Numbered from the stretch's first letter, positions 13,859 to 21,753 are shown. The stretch is 34,452 nucleotides of DNA from Inhella sp. (GCF_027532025.1 NZ_JAPZSY010000007.1:1-34452), one strand, 5' to 3'. The notes: generated by a model from the letters alone, not told the origin. Numbers and translations: made by a program.

Positions 13859-14842
13859 CGCCAGCGGCCGGGCCCGCGGATGAGCGCCAAGGCGGGTGAC
13901 GGTTCGGTCACCGTCGCGTCGAAGGGGTGATCACGCCGGCCGCCCAGCAGGGCAAGGATCTTGCTCACGTAGGCGCGCGTTTCGGCGTAGGGCGGGATGC
14001 CCCGGTAGCGGTTCACGGCGCCTTCGCCCGCGTTGTAAGCCGCCAAGGCCAACGCGAGATCGCCCTCGTAATAGGCCAACAGCCAACGCAAATAGGCCAT
14101 GCCGCCCCGCAGGTTCTGCGTGGGGTCCTGTGCTTGCCGCACGCCGAAGCGGCGCGCCGTTTCGGGGATGAGCTGCATCAGACCCTGGGCGTTCTTGGGC
14201 GACACGGCATTGGGATTGAAGTTGGACTCGGCCGCGGCCACCGCCAGCACGAGGGCGGGTGCCAGCCGGTATTCGGGTGCCACCAAGTTGACGAAGCGCA
14301 CGATGACCTCGGGCGCGTTCGGAGGCGGGGCGGGCCATGGGCGCTCGGGGGTCGGTCGCGCGGCGGGCTTGGGGGCTTGGGCCACCGGCGGGTCGCCATC
14401 GGGCGGGCGCAGACAAGGGGGCGGCGGGCCCAGGGGCTCGCCCAGGCGCGCCGCCATGTTTTGCGCTTGTGTGAGGCCTTGCTCGGCCGCGGCGGCGAAC
14501 AGGTGGGCGGCTTGGGTTTCGTCGCGCAGGATGCCGCGCGAGTGCGTCAGCATCCAGGCCAGGTTGAACTGCGATTCGGCGTCGCCGAACCGCGCCGCGC
14601 GGCAGTAGAGCTGGGCAGCGCGCTCAGGGTCGCGCGCGCCGTGCTCCCCGTGTTCCAGCGCGATCGCTTCGGTGCGCCAGCGCAGCACCTGCTCGGGCAC
14701 GACGGCCCCTTGCTCTTGCGGCGGCGGGGTGTAGCGTGGCAGGTCTTCCAGGCGCAGCACAGGCTCGCGGCTGGGGGGGGCTGGTGGCGTTGCCGGACGT
14801 GGCACTGGCCAGCCCGAGGCACAGCCAAGCCAGCAAGCGCAT
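13855..14842 (-). CDS. lytic transglycosylase with Sel1-like repeats; frame broken by an 8-base homopolymer
   Basis: The SLT (family-1-like) domain in the C-terminal half has the catalytic Glu in AVAAAESNFNPNAVSP, then AQGLMQLIPETARRFGV and ALAAYNAGEGAVNRY. It cleaves peptidoglycan glycan strands in the periplasm. Two Sel1-like helical repeats (RAAQLYCRAARFGDAESQFNLAWM and the next) precede it. The expected signal peptide, MRLLAWLCLGLASATSGNA, starts at 14842 in a TGATG overlap with the upstream gene but is in a different frame. The two frames meet at eight C's (minus strand; plus 14773-14780), and removing one C restores a 328-codon protein. The only intact in-frame start is a GTG at 14805 with no ribosome binding site and no signal peptide. 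Sequencing error, pseudogenisation or phase variation are all possible. Confidence 0.85.
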
Positions 14843-15144
14843 CAGTAGCGTTCCGCGCGCAGCACGGTGACGTCGCTGAAGTACAGCACCACGCTGTAGT
14901 GCGCCGCGTACTTGCTCAGCACCGCCTGGGCGATGGCGTCGGCCACGGGGGTGTCGCAGATCACCTTGATCTCGATGGTCCGGTCGGCCTCCCAATCGCC
15001 GTCGCGCTCGCCCTCGGGGAAGGCCCCTCGCACTTCGTTGATGGTCCAGGCGTGGGCCTGGTGCCGCTTGAGCTCGGCCAGCAGGCGCGGCTCCAAGGCG
15101 GCCTCGGCCACCACGGTGAGCTTGGTCTTGGGATGCTTGTTCAT
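14842..15144 (-). CDS. SbtB-like PII-family regulatory protein
   Basis: This 100-residue protein has the PII-like ferredoxin fold pattern: KLTVVAEAALEPRLLAELKRHQAHAWTINEVRGAFPEG, then RDGDWEADRTIEIKVICD and a C-terminal VVLYFSDVTVLRAERY. In cyanobacteria SbtB binds adenine nucleotides and gates the bicarbonate transporter SbtA. Here the gene directly follows an sbtA homologue with a 4-base ATGA overlap, which is the main support for the role. It lacks the C-terminal Cys-Gly motif known from some SbtB proteins. Its stop overlaps the next start as TGATG. Confidence 0.85.
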   Translation of the reverse strand: MNKHPKTKLTVVAEAALEPRLLAELKRHQAHAWTINEVRGAFPEGERDGDWEADRTIEIKVICDTPVADAIAQAVLSKYAAHYSVVLYFSDVTVLRAERY

Positions 15145-16091
15145 CGCACGAAATGCGGGGCCAGGTGCAGGTACAGCGGGATGCCCACCAGCAGGTTGAA
15201 GGGGAAGGTCACGCCCAGCGCGCAGGCGATGGCGAGGCCCGTGTTGGCTTGAGGCACCGCGACGCGCAGGGCGGCAGGCGCGGCGATGTAGCTGGCACTG
15301 GCGGCCAGGGTGGCGAGCAGGGCCACGCCCCCCACCTGCAGGCCCAGCAAATGCCCGGTGGCGGCCCCCGCCAGGCCCAGCAGCGGCGGCAGGACGCAGC
15401 CCACGAGCACCAGCTTGAGCCCGTGGCGTTTGAGCGCGCCGAGCTGACCCCCAGCCACCAGGCCCAACTCCAGCAGGAACAAGGCCAACACGCCCTTGAA
15501 GGGGTCGATGAACACCGCTTTGATCGGCGCGACGCCAGCGTCGCCCGCCACGGCCCCGATGAGCAGGCCGCCCATGAGCAGCAGCACGCTCTTGCCCAGC
15601 AGCACTTCGTGGGCCAGCAGGTCCCAGCGGATGCGACCGCTGCCCTGGTCGCTGCGCTTGAGGGCCAGGCGCGCCAGGACGATGCCCATGATCAAGCCAG
15701 GGGCCTCCATCACCGCCACCCACAGCGCGGCGTGCGACTCGAAAGGCAGGCCCGCGCGCTGCACGGCGGTCAGCGCGACGGCGAAGGTCACGACACTGAC
15801 CGAGCCGTAGTGCGCCGACAGGCCGGCGGCATCCACCGGGGTGAGCCCAGCCAGGCGCAGCAGCGGCGCCACCACCAGCGGCACCAAGGCGCCCAGGGTG
15901 ACGACGGCCAACACCTGCGGCAGCAGGTCCATCAAAGGCTGGCGGCTGAGCTCCAGACCGCCTTTGAGCCCGATGGCCAGCAGCAGGTAGATGGTGAGGG
16001 TTTCGTACAGGGCCTCGGGCAGGCGCAAGTCACTCTTGACCCAGCGCGCGAACACCCCGAGGGCGAAAAAGAGAACAACGACGTCAAACAT
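15141..16091 (-). CDS. SbtA-type sodium-dependent bicarbonate permease
   Basis: This 316-residue integral membrane protein has about ten hydrophobic segments. It matches the SbtA/DUF897 pattern: FFALGVFARWVKSDLRLPEALYETLTIYLLLAIGLKGG at the N terminus, LSAHYGSVSVVTFAVA, VMEAPGLIMGIVLAR and AASASYIAAPAALRVAVPQAN. The family imports bicarbonate with sodium. The tandem SbtB-like gene is the usual partner. No carboxysome or Rubisco gene lies in the window, so the bicarbonate may feed carboxylases or pH balance (inference). It starts 32 bases after the stop of the DUF5916 gene on the same strand. Confidence 0.88.
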   Translation of the reverse strand: MFDVVVLFFALGVFARWVKSDLRLPEALYETLTIYLLLAIGLKGGLELSRQPLMDLLPQVLAVVTLGALVPLVVAPLLRLAGLTPVDAAGLSAHYGSVSVVTFAVALTAVQRAGLPFESHAALWVAVMEAPGLIMGIVLARLALKRSDQGSGRIRWDLLAHEVLLGKSVLLLMGGLLIGAVAGDAGVAPIKAVFIDPFKGVLALFLLELGLVAGGQLGALKRHGLKLVLVGCVLPPLLGLAGAATGHLLGLQVGGVALLATLAASASYIAAPAALRVAVPQANTGLAIACALGVTFPFNLLVGIPLYLHLAPHFVR

Positions 16092-16122
16092 GGGAGCGGA
16101 TTGTCCGGGAGGGCGTCTTCGC

Positions 16123-18414
16123 TCAGCGGCCCCCGCCTTCTTGCCACTTCACGAACAGCTCGGTGCGGGCCTGGGGCTCTCCCGCGGGCCGGGCGTGGCT
16201 GGCACCCACGCTCCAGTTGCGCAGCGGACCTTCGCGGGCCAGCCAGGTCAGGGTGCTGGTTCGCTCGCGGTCGTCCCAGCCGCCCAGGCCGGGTTCGTCG
16301 ACGCGCTGGCTGCGCGTGCGCTGGTGCACCAGGCGCAGGGCATGGGACGCCGACGGCAGCAGCACCAGCTTCAGGGCGTTGCTGCGCTCGCTCAAGGCCC
16401 AGCCCCCGGCGGGCGATTGCAGGCGGCTGCGCGCCGCTTGCCATTCGGCGAGCAGTCCCCAGCCGCCGATGGACTGCCGGTAGCTGACGAACAGCGACGC
16501 GTTGGCGCCGGGCACGACACGGTCGGCATCCACGTCCAGCAGGCGGCCGGCTTCCAGCTCGAGGTTGACAAACGCCAGCCGCGGGCCTGGGTGCGCCCCC
16601 ACGCCCAGCGACAGGCTGCGCGCCGCGTGCAGCTCTCCGCCGGTTCGGGCGCGCAGACGCTGCAGGTTGACGTGGCCCCACAGCTCGGTGCCGCTGGCGC
16701 CGAGCAAGAACCAGCCTGGTTGCAGCGCTTGGCCGACGGTTTCGCCGCCGGGCACGCCACGGCGGGCGTCGCGCAGGGTTCGCACCTCTTGCAGGCGCAA
16801 GGAGCCTTCCAGCTCGGTCAGCGCGAAGGCGCCGGTCGCATCGGCCTCGGGGTGCAGCGCGTAGTGGGTCTCCACGGTGGTGCGGCGGATGCCAGCCCGG
16901 GGCACGAAGCCGTTGTCGTTGACGAAGCCTGCTCCGATGGATTCCCAGTGCGCGTTCACCCGCCAGTGCTCGCCGCGATGGCGCCACAGCAGCCAGGCGT
17001 TGTGGCTGTGGCGCGCCCGAGCGCGTTGCAGCCGGCCCTCCGGGTCCAGCTCAGTGCTGTCCTGGCTCCACAGGGCGTGGCCGCTGAGCTGCTGGGTCTC
17101 GCTGAGGTGCCACAGCCCGTCGAAGCCGGCGACTGCGGTGCGGCGACCCGCGCCCCAATCCCGCAGGCTGACGAGGGGCGCCAGCGCGCCGGTGCCGCCG
17201 TCGGCCCCCAGGCCCCAGCGGTGGCGGGCGAACAGCAGCGTGGAGGGCAAGGTGCTGTCGGCGCGGTCCGTGGCGTAGGCGCCGGGACGCAGCCAGGTGC
17301 CGCCGGGCTGGTCGCGCATCAACAAGGCGGTGGCTTCGTCGTGCACACCGCGCCAAGTGGCGCGCAGCCCGCTGCGAGGCGCGGCCACGGCGCGCGAGTA
17401 AAACGCCGCCAAGCCGGGCGCCAGGCCCCAAGGGTCGGGCGGCTGTTGGCCCATGACGTCGCTGCTTTCTAGGAAGAACGAGCGTTTCTCGGGCAGGAAG
17501 AGCGCGAATGGGGTGTTGCCGCTGAGTTGCGGCGCGTCCAACTCGTCCTGAGAAAAATCGGGCCGCCAGAGCCCGTCCAGCACCCAGTCGGCGCGCGGAC
17601 GCCACTGCAGGGCCAGGCCCAGGTTGGTGCGCTGCGTGCGGCTTTCGCCGTCGGTGCGCCGCCAAGTGCCCTCGGCCTTGATGCGCAGGTGGCTGGCTTG
17701 GAGCCAACTGGGCGGCAAGGTGCTCAGCGCGTCGAGCGTGTGCATGTCGCGCAGGAGGTTGGTTTCTTGCCGCTCGCGGCCGGTGCTGGTCAGCGAGAGC
17801 GGCGTCTCGCGCGCCACCCGGCGCTCGAAGGCGAAGCGCCAGGGCAACCCGCCGTCTTGGGCGTAGCGCAGGTTGATCAGCGGCCAGCGGATTTCGACGG
17901 TGTAACCCTCGGGCGTGCGCTGGGCGGCGGCTTCGACTTCGAGGAAGTCGGGCGTGTCGTCCTCCTCGTCGGTGGTGGCGGTGTAGAGGCCGTCGGCCAC
18001 CACGCCAGCGGGGTTCACGCGCAAGACCTGCGCCACCTGTTGGCGGCCCGTGGCGTCGAGCCAGACGGTGACCGAGTCTTGGTCGGGCCACACCTGGTCG
18101 CGCCGCAGCAGCGGTGCGCGCAGGCGCTGTGGTTCGGGGTCGATGGCGGTGATGGCGAACACCAGCGCATTGGGCTCGACCAGCACTTGCACGCGCGTGC
18201 GGTAGGCGCCGGCGTCGGGCCGCGAGTCGGGCCGGAACTGGCGAAAGGCCTCGAAGGTTGGCACCTCGCGCCAGACGGCGTCGTCCAAGCGACCGTCGAT
18301 GCGGGGTCGGGCTTCGTGCGGCCCGAGCACGTGGCCGGGCAAGGGGGGCGCGGCGAAGCTCGCGGCAGCGCCCAGCAAGACGCTGCCAGCAGCGCTGCGA
18401 AAGAAGGCGTTCAT
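16123..18414 (-). CDS. DUF5916-type exported protein: CBM9-like domain plus predicted barrel
   Basis: This 763-residue protein begins with a signal peptide (MNAFFRSAAGSVLLGAAASFA). Residues about 35-220 form a carbohydrate-binding-family-9-like domain (PRIDGRLDDAVWREVPTFEAF, then VTVWLDATG). The long remainder has many short alternating strands and resembles an outer-membrane barrel, although it ends QEGGGR rather than in an aromatic residue. A FLPEKRSFFLESSDV segment near 310-325 is characteristic of DUF5916 proteins. Function is unknown; a role in binding or uptake of a glycan or metal chelate is speculative. The ATG at 18414 has no Shine-Dalgarno and sits ten bases after a six-base-pair hairpin, downstream of a structured leader with a micro-ORF. 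Confidence 0.87.
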   Translation of the reverse strand: MNAFFRSAAGSVLLGAAASFAAPPLPGHVLGPHEARPRIDGRLDDAVWREVPTFEAFRQFRPDSRPDAGAYRTRVQVLVEPNALVFAITAIDPEPQRLRAPLLRRDQVWPDQDSVTVWLDATGRQQVAQVLRVNPAGVVADGLYTATTDEEDDTPDFLEVEAAAQRTPEGYTVEIRWPLINLRYAQDGGLPWRFAFERRVARETPLSLTSTGRERQETNLLRDMHTLDALSTLPPSWLQASHLRIKAEGTWRRTDGESRTQRTNLGLALQWRPRADWVLDGLWRPDFSQDELDAPQLSGNTPFALFLPEKRSFFLESSDVMGQQPPDPWGLAPGLAAFYSRAVAAPRSGLRATWRGVHDEATALLMRDQPGGTWLRPGAYATDRADSTLPSTLLFARHRWGLGADGGTGALAPLVSLRDWGAGRRTAVAGFDGLWHLSETQQLSGHALWSQDSTELDPEGRLQRARARHSHNAWLLWRHRGEHWRVNAHWESIGAGFVNDNGFVPRAGIRRTTVETHYALHPEADATGAFALTELEGSLRLQEVRTLRDARRGVPGGETVGQALQPGWFLLGASGTELWGHVNLQRLRARTGGELHAARSLSLGVGAHPGPRLAFVNLELEAGRLLDVDADRVVPGANASLFVSYRQSIGGWGLLAEWQAARSRLQSPAGGWALSERSNALKLVLLPSASHALRLVHQRTRSQRVDEPGLGGWDDRERTSTLTWLAREGPLRNWSVGASHARPAGEPQARTELFVKWQEGGGR

Positions 18415-18424
18415 GGTGTGGGTC

Positions 18425-18522
18425 GGCCGCGGGGGGCGGCCTTGGCAAGGGGACGACGCAAGCGCCCCTGTTCAGGGGCGTGGCGGGGAGTGGCGGTGAC
18501 GGCGCGAGCAGCGCGCCGGTCA
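18425..18522 (-). promoter_or_regulatory. structured mRNA leader of the DUF5916 gene
   Basis: Reading along the minus strand, three hairpins follow the micro-ORF. A ten-base-pair stem at 18497-18522 (GGCGCG / CGCGCC core) starts six bases after its stop. The second is CGCCCC-TGAACA-GGGGCG at 18463-18480. The third is GGCCGC-CCCCC-GCGGCC at 18425-18441, ending ten bases before the ATG. None is followed by a U-run, so translational control is more likely than intrinsic attenuation. Confidence 0.5.
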
Positions 18523-18527
18523 GGGCC

Positions 18528-18554
18528 TCAGCAGGGGTGGAGCACCTTCAGCAT
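18528..18554 (-). CDS. leader micro-ORF, peptide MLKVLHPC
   Basis: An ATG at 18554 is preceded by AAGGAGGA, by far the best Shine-Dalgarno in this neighbourhood, at ideal spacing. It opens an eight-codon reading frame encoding M-L-K-V-L-H-P-C before TGA. It lies 113 bases before the DUF5916 start, inside what a promoter at 18601-18629 would make a leader of roughly 180 bases. The strong initiation site, very short product, Pro-Cys end and following hairpins fit a regulatory leader peptide. I do not recognise the peptide. Confidence 0.5.
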   Translation of the reverse strand: MLKVLHPC

Positions 18555-18600
18555 GTCGTCCTCCTTCGGGCGGGGGCCCGTGCGTTCGCGAGAGCCGCGC

Positions 18601-18629
18601 AGTGTAAGCAGCGCCTTGGTCGGCAACAA
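18601..18629 (-). promoter_or_regulatory. putative sigma70 promoter for the leader and DUF5916 gene
   Basis: On the minus strand TTGTTG and TACACT (4/6 match to TATAAT) are separated by exactly 17 bases. Transcription would start near 18594, about 40 bases before the micro-ORF. It begins right at the 3' end of the short-chain dehydrogenase gene. Confidence 0.4.
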
Positions 18630-18630
18630 G

Positions 18631-19422
18631 TCAGTCGGCGGCGCGCTTCTTGCGGGCGCGGCCGCTGAAGAGCCGGTCGAACACGCCGTTGGGCAGCAGG
18701 CGCATCAACTTGGCCACCACGCCCATCTGCCAAGGGATGACGCGGTAACTGTCGCCCTGCGCGATGGCGCGGAAGGCGCGCTCGGCAAACGCCTCCGCCG
18801 TCATCAGGAAAGGCATGCTGTAAGCGTTGCCCCGCGTCAATGGGGTGTCGATGTAGCCGGGCACGATGGTCACGACCTTCACCCCGGCGGCCCGGCACTC
18901 CAGCCGCAGGCTTTCGCAGTAGGCCACCACCCCGCTCTTGCTGGCGCAGTAAGCGCCATGGCCCGCCAGACCGCGGATGGCGGCCACGCTGGCCACGCCC
19001 ACCAGGGCCCCTTGGCCGCGCTGGCGCATGGGCTCGATGAAGGGCTGGAAGGTGGCGGCGGTGCCGAACAGGTTGGTGGTCACCACCTGCTGGAACACCG
19101 GCAAGTCGTCGGCCAGGGCCGTGTCCACACCGATGCTGATGCCGGCGCTGGCGATCACCACCGCCGGCAGGCCCTGCTGCGCGATGCATTGCTGCGCTGC
19201 GGCCGCCATGGAAGCCGCGTCGGCCACATCGGCGGCGTAGACCGCCCAGCGTTGCGGCTCCAGCTGCTCGGCCGTCGCCCAGTCGGCCACCACGCCCGTG
19301 CGCCGGGCCACCAGCGCCAAGCGGTAGCCGGCTCGGTAGTAGCGCAAAGCCAGCGCTTGACCGATGCCACTGGAAGCGCCAGTGATGAAAACGACGGGCT
19401 GGTGCGGGGCGAGGGCGTTCAT
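18631..19422 (-). CDS. short-chain dehydrogenase/reductase (SDR)
   Basis: This 263-residue classical SDR has TGASSGIGQ (residues 14-22) for the dinucleotide, Asn117, Ser145, Tyr158 and Lys162 (YCASK). It is therefore an NAD(P)-dependent oxidoreductase with an intact active site. The C terminus (GVVAKLMRLLPNGVFDRLFSGRARKKRAAD) is longer and basic, suggesting membrane association, as in SDRs acting on lipids; this is inference. It overlaps lptC by four bases (ATGA), making it part of the KDO/LPS operon, though it is not a known LPS enzyme. The substrate is unknown. Confidence 0.9.
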   Translation of the reverse strand: MNALAPHQPVVFITGASSGIGQALALRYYRAGYRLALVARRTGVVADWATAEQLEPQRWAVYAADVADAASMAAAAQQCIAQQGLPAVVIASAGISIGVDTALADDLPVFQQVVTTNLFGTAATFQPFIEPMRQRGQGALVGVASVAAIRGLAGHGAYCASKSGVVAYCESLRLECRAAGVKVVTIVPGYIDTPLTRGNAYSMPFLMTAEAFAERAFRAIAQGDSYRVIPWQMGVVAKLMRLLPNGVFDRLFSGRARKKRAAD

Positions 19423-20111
19423 GGCGAGCGGGCGCTGCGGGGTGGCAGTTCGGTGCGGCTGGGCCCGCCGAAGCGCAGCTGGCCGTTGGTGTGGTCGTAC
19501 TGGAAGCCGCGCACCGTCATGCGCGCGCCGCCGCCGGTCAGCACCAAGGCGTTGGCGGTGGTGCGGGCCTGGCGGGCGTCGATCAGCAGCTCCAGGGCGT
19601 CGGTGCTCAGGCTCAGATCGGCCGGCGCGTCGCCGCCTTCCTCGCTGCGTTGAAGGCGCTGCAGCCGCACCTGACCCTTCAGGTTGAGGCTGCTGCCATC
19701 GCGCGGGCCCTCGGCCTGTTTGGCCTGCGCCGTCAGCCATTGCCCGTCGGCGTTGCGGGTGCGCACCGTCACGCCATCGATCTCGATGCGGTCGGTGTCG
19801 GGGTAATGCCTCAGGGCCTCGCCCCGCACCCACGCCTGCACCTGCCCGCTGGCGTCGAAGCGTTGGAGTTCGAAACCCGTCATTTCGTAGTCCGGCTTGT
19901 GGCGCGGCGGGATCGGCACGGTCGGTCCGTCGGGCGAGGGGGACTGCTTGACCAGCCATCCCGTGCCCGCGGCCAACAGCGCGAGCACCACCAAGGGCAG
20001 GTAATGGCTCAGCCAGGCCTGCACGCGCCAAGCCAGCGGCTGGCGCTGCCGCTTGCGGCCGTGTGCCGCGCCCGACAGGGGCGCCAGCGTGGAAGCCTCG
20101 CCTCCGGCCAT
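19419..20111 (-). CDS. lptC: LPS export protein LptC
   Basis: This 230-residue bitopic protein has one membrane helix (about residues 37-54) and a periplasmic beta-jellyroll that passes lipopolysaccharide from LptBFG to LptA. Recognisable parts are PDYEMTGFELQRFDASGQVQAWVRGEALRHYPDTDRIEIDGV and the C-terminal LTGGGARMTVRGFQYDHTNGQLRFGG. The N terminus before the helix is longer than in E. coli. It is joined to kdsC by a TGATG overlap and to the SDR by ATGA. The usual next gene, lptA, is not in the window. Confidence 0.9.
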   Translation of the reverse strand: MAGGEASTLAPLSGAAHGRKRQRQPLAWRVQAWLSHYLPLVVLALLAAGTGWLVKQSPSPDGPTVPIPPRHKPDYEMTGFELQRFDASGQVQAWVRGEALRHYPDTDRIEIDGVTVRTRNADGQWLTAQAKQAEGPRDGSSLNLKGQVRLQRLQRSEEGGDAPADLSLSTDALELLIDARQARTTANALVLTGGGARMTVRGFQYDHTNGQLRFGGPSRTELPPRSARSP

Positions 20112-20686
20112 CAGCGCCCGCCGTCCAGCGTTTGCAGGTGGCTTTGCAGCAGCTCGCCGTAGCGACCGTTGGCGACCAGCATCAGGTCGCAGGCTTCGCG
20201 CGCCGCACCGTAGCCGGCAGGCGCCTGGGTGATGTGGTGGGCGATGGCGCGCACCTCGGCGTGGGCCTGCGGCGGGGCGATGGCCAGCGCGGCGCGCGCC
20301 ATCAGCGGCAGGTCGGGCCAGTCGTCTCCCATGGCGGCCACATCGGCCCAGTCCACCCCCAGCGCCGCCAGCAGCGGCTCGGCTGCGGCCAGCTTGTCCT
20401 TCACCCCATAACGGGCGTGGGCGAGGCCCAGATCGGCCACGCGGCGGCGCACGGCGGGCGCATCGCGGCCGGTGATGACGATGGGCTCGATGCCCCCTTC
20501 ACGCAGCAGCTTGAGTCCATGCCCGTCCAGCGTGCTGAACGCCTTGAAAGATTCGCCCTGCTCGCCGATGTAGATGCGCCCATCGGTCAGCACGCCATCG
20601 ACATCGAAGATCGCCGCCTTGAGCCCCATCGCGCGGCCTTGGGCGCGCAGCAGGATCTCGGGCGAAAAACTCAGGGTGGGTTTCAT
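20111..20686 (-). CDS. kdsC: KdsC-type 3-deoxy-D-manno-octulosonate 8-phosphate phosphatase
   Basis: This 191-residue small HAD phosphatase removes the phosphate of KDO-8-phosphate in LPS inner-core synthesis. HAD motif I is FDVDGVLTDG with nucleophile Asp28 and acid Asp30. VITGRDAPAVRRRVADLG and KDKLAAAEPLLAALGV follow, and motif IV is AAMGDDWPDLPLM. The family works as a tetramer in the cytosol. It lies between kdsD and lptC, the usual neighbourhood. A 79-base GC-rich spacer with competing hairpins separates it from kdsD. Confidence 0.93.
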   Translation of the reverse strand: MKPTLSFSPEILLRAQGRAMGLKAAIFDVDGVLTDGRIYIGEQGESFKAFSTLDGHGLKLLREGGIEPIVITGRDAPAVRRRVADLGLAHARYGVKDKLAAAEPLLAALGVDWADVAAMGDDWPDLPLMARAALAIAPPQAHAEVRAIAHHITQAPAGYGAAREACDLMLVANGRYGELLQSHLQTLDGGR

Positions 20687-20703
20687 CGGGTCCGCGCCCG
20701 CTC

Positions 20704-20738
20704 GGCCGCCCGGAGGTCGCGGCGGCCCCCTCGGGGGG
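20704..20738 (-). other. competing hairpins in the kdsD-kdsC spacer
   Basis: GGCCGCC (20704-20710) can pair with GGCGGCC (20721-20727), while CCCCC-TCG-GGGGG (20726-20738) forms a second stem that shares the bases at the junction. The two cannot fully form together. This is the only sizeable gap inside an otherwise overlapping operon. Confidence 0.35.
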
Positions 20739-20765
20739 TGGCGACTGCAAGGAGACTGGGGGCGC

Positions 20766-21740
20766 TCATATCACTTTCGCCCGCATCAGGTCGTTGATGC
20801 CGATGGCGCCGATCAATCTGCGCTCGGCATCGAGCACCAGCACCACCGTGATGCGCGCTTCTTCCATCAGGTCGGCCGCATCCACGGCCAGGGCGTCGGC
20901 GCTGACGGTGCGCGGCGTGCGGTGCATCACCTCGGAGGCCGTGAGGCTGCGCAAGTCTTGCCCGCGCTCGATCAGCCGACGCAAATCGCCGTCGGTGAAA
21001 ACGCCCAGTAGGCGATCATCTCCGTCAACCACAGCAGCGCAGCCCAAACCCTTGGCCGACATCACGCGCATCATGTCGGTGAAGGGCGCGTCGGGTACCA
21101 CACGTGGCAGGGCGTCACCGCTGCGCATCAGGTCCTTCACATGCGTCAGCAGCTTGCGGCCCAGCGCACCGCCCGGGTGGCTGCGGGCGAAGTCTTCGGG
21201 GCGAAAGCCGCGGGCGTCCAGCAGGGCCACGGCCAGCGCATCGCCCAGGGCCATTTGCGCGGTGGTGCTGGCGGTGGGGGCCAGGTTCAGCGGGCAGGCC
21301 TCTTGGTCGACGCGCGAATCGAGCACCACGTCGGCGTGGCGGCCCAAGGTCGAATCGGCGCGGCCGGTGATGGCGATCAGCGTCACCCCCAGGCGCTTGA
21401 GCACCGGCAGGATGGCGGCCAACTCGTCACTCTCGCCGCTGTTGGACAGGGCCAGCACCACGTCGTGCGGCGTCACCATGCCGAGGTCGCCATGGCTGGC
21501 TTCGGCCGGGTGCACGAACAGCGCTGGCGTGCCCGTGCTGGCCAAGGTGGCGGCGATCTTGCGGCCCACGTGCCCGCTTTTGCCCATGCCCATCACCACC
21601 ACCCGGCCGGTGCAGGCCAAGACGGCCGCGACGGCCGCTTCCATGGGCGCGCCCACGCGGTCGACCAAGGCCGACAGGGCGGCGGCTTCGATGCGCAGGG
21701 CTTCGCGGGCGGCCTCGATGGCGCGGGGAGCGGCGGTCAT
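20766..21740 (-). CDS. kdsD: arabinose-5-phosphate isomerase (KpsF/GutQ family)
   Basis: This 324-residue enzyme converts ribulose-5-phosphate to arabinose-5-phosphate, the first committed step toward KDO. The SIS sugar-phosphate isomerase domain shows VVMGMGKSGHVGRKIAATLASTGTPA, HPAEASHGDLGMV and LSNSGESDELAAILP, with a conserved ASTTAQMALGDALA helix. Two CBS domains fill residues about 205-324 (IDQ-like DLMRSGDALPRV and VMHRTPRTVSADALAVDAADLM). It follows xthA by 13 bases and starts behind GAGG. Confidence 0.94.
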   Translation of the reverse strand: MTAAPRAIEAAREALRIEAAALSALVDRVGAPMEAAVAAVLACTGRVVVMGMGKSGHVGRKIAATLASTGTPALFVHPAEASHGDLGMVTPHDVVLALSNSGESDELAAILPVLKRLGVTLIAITGRADSTLGRHADVVLDSRVDQEACPLNLAPTASTTAQMALGDALAVALLDARGFRPEDFARSHPGGALGRKLLTHVKDLMRSGDALPRVVPDAPFTDMMRVMSAKGLGCAAVVDGDDRLLGVFTDGDLRRLIERGQDLRSLTASEVMHRTPRTVSADALAVDAADLMEEARITVVLVLDAERRLIGAIGINDLMRAKVI

Positions 21741-21753
21741 GGCCTCAGTTTAG

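Noticed and set aside
14803-14805. GTG as the real start of the lytic transglycosylase
   Set aside because: There is no ribosome binding site and no signal peptide, while an excellent coupled ATG with signal peptide lies 37 bases upstream in the other frame.
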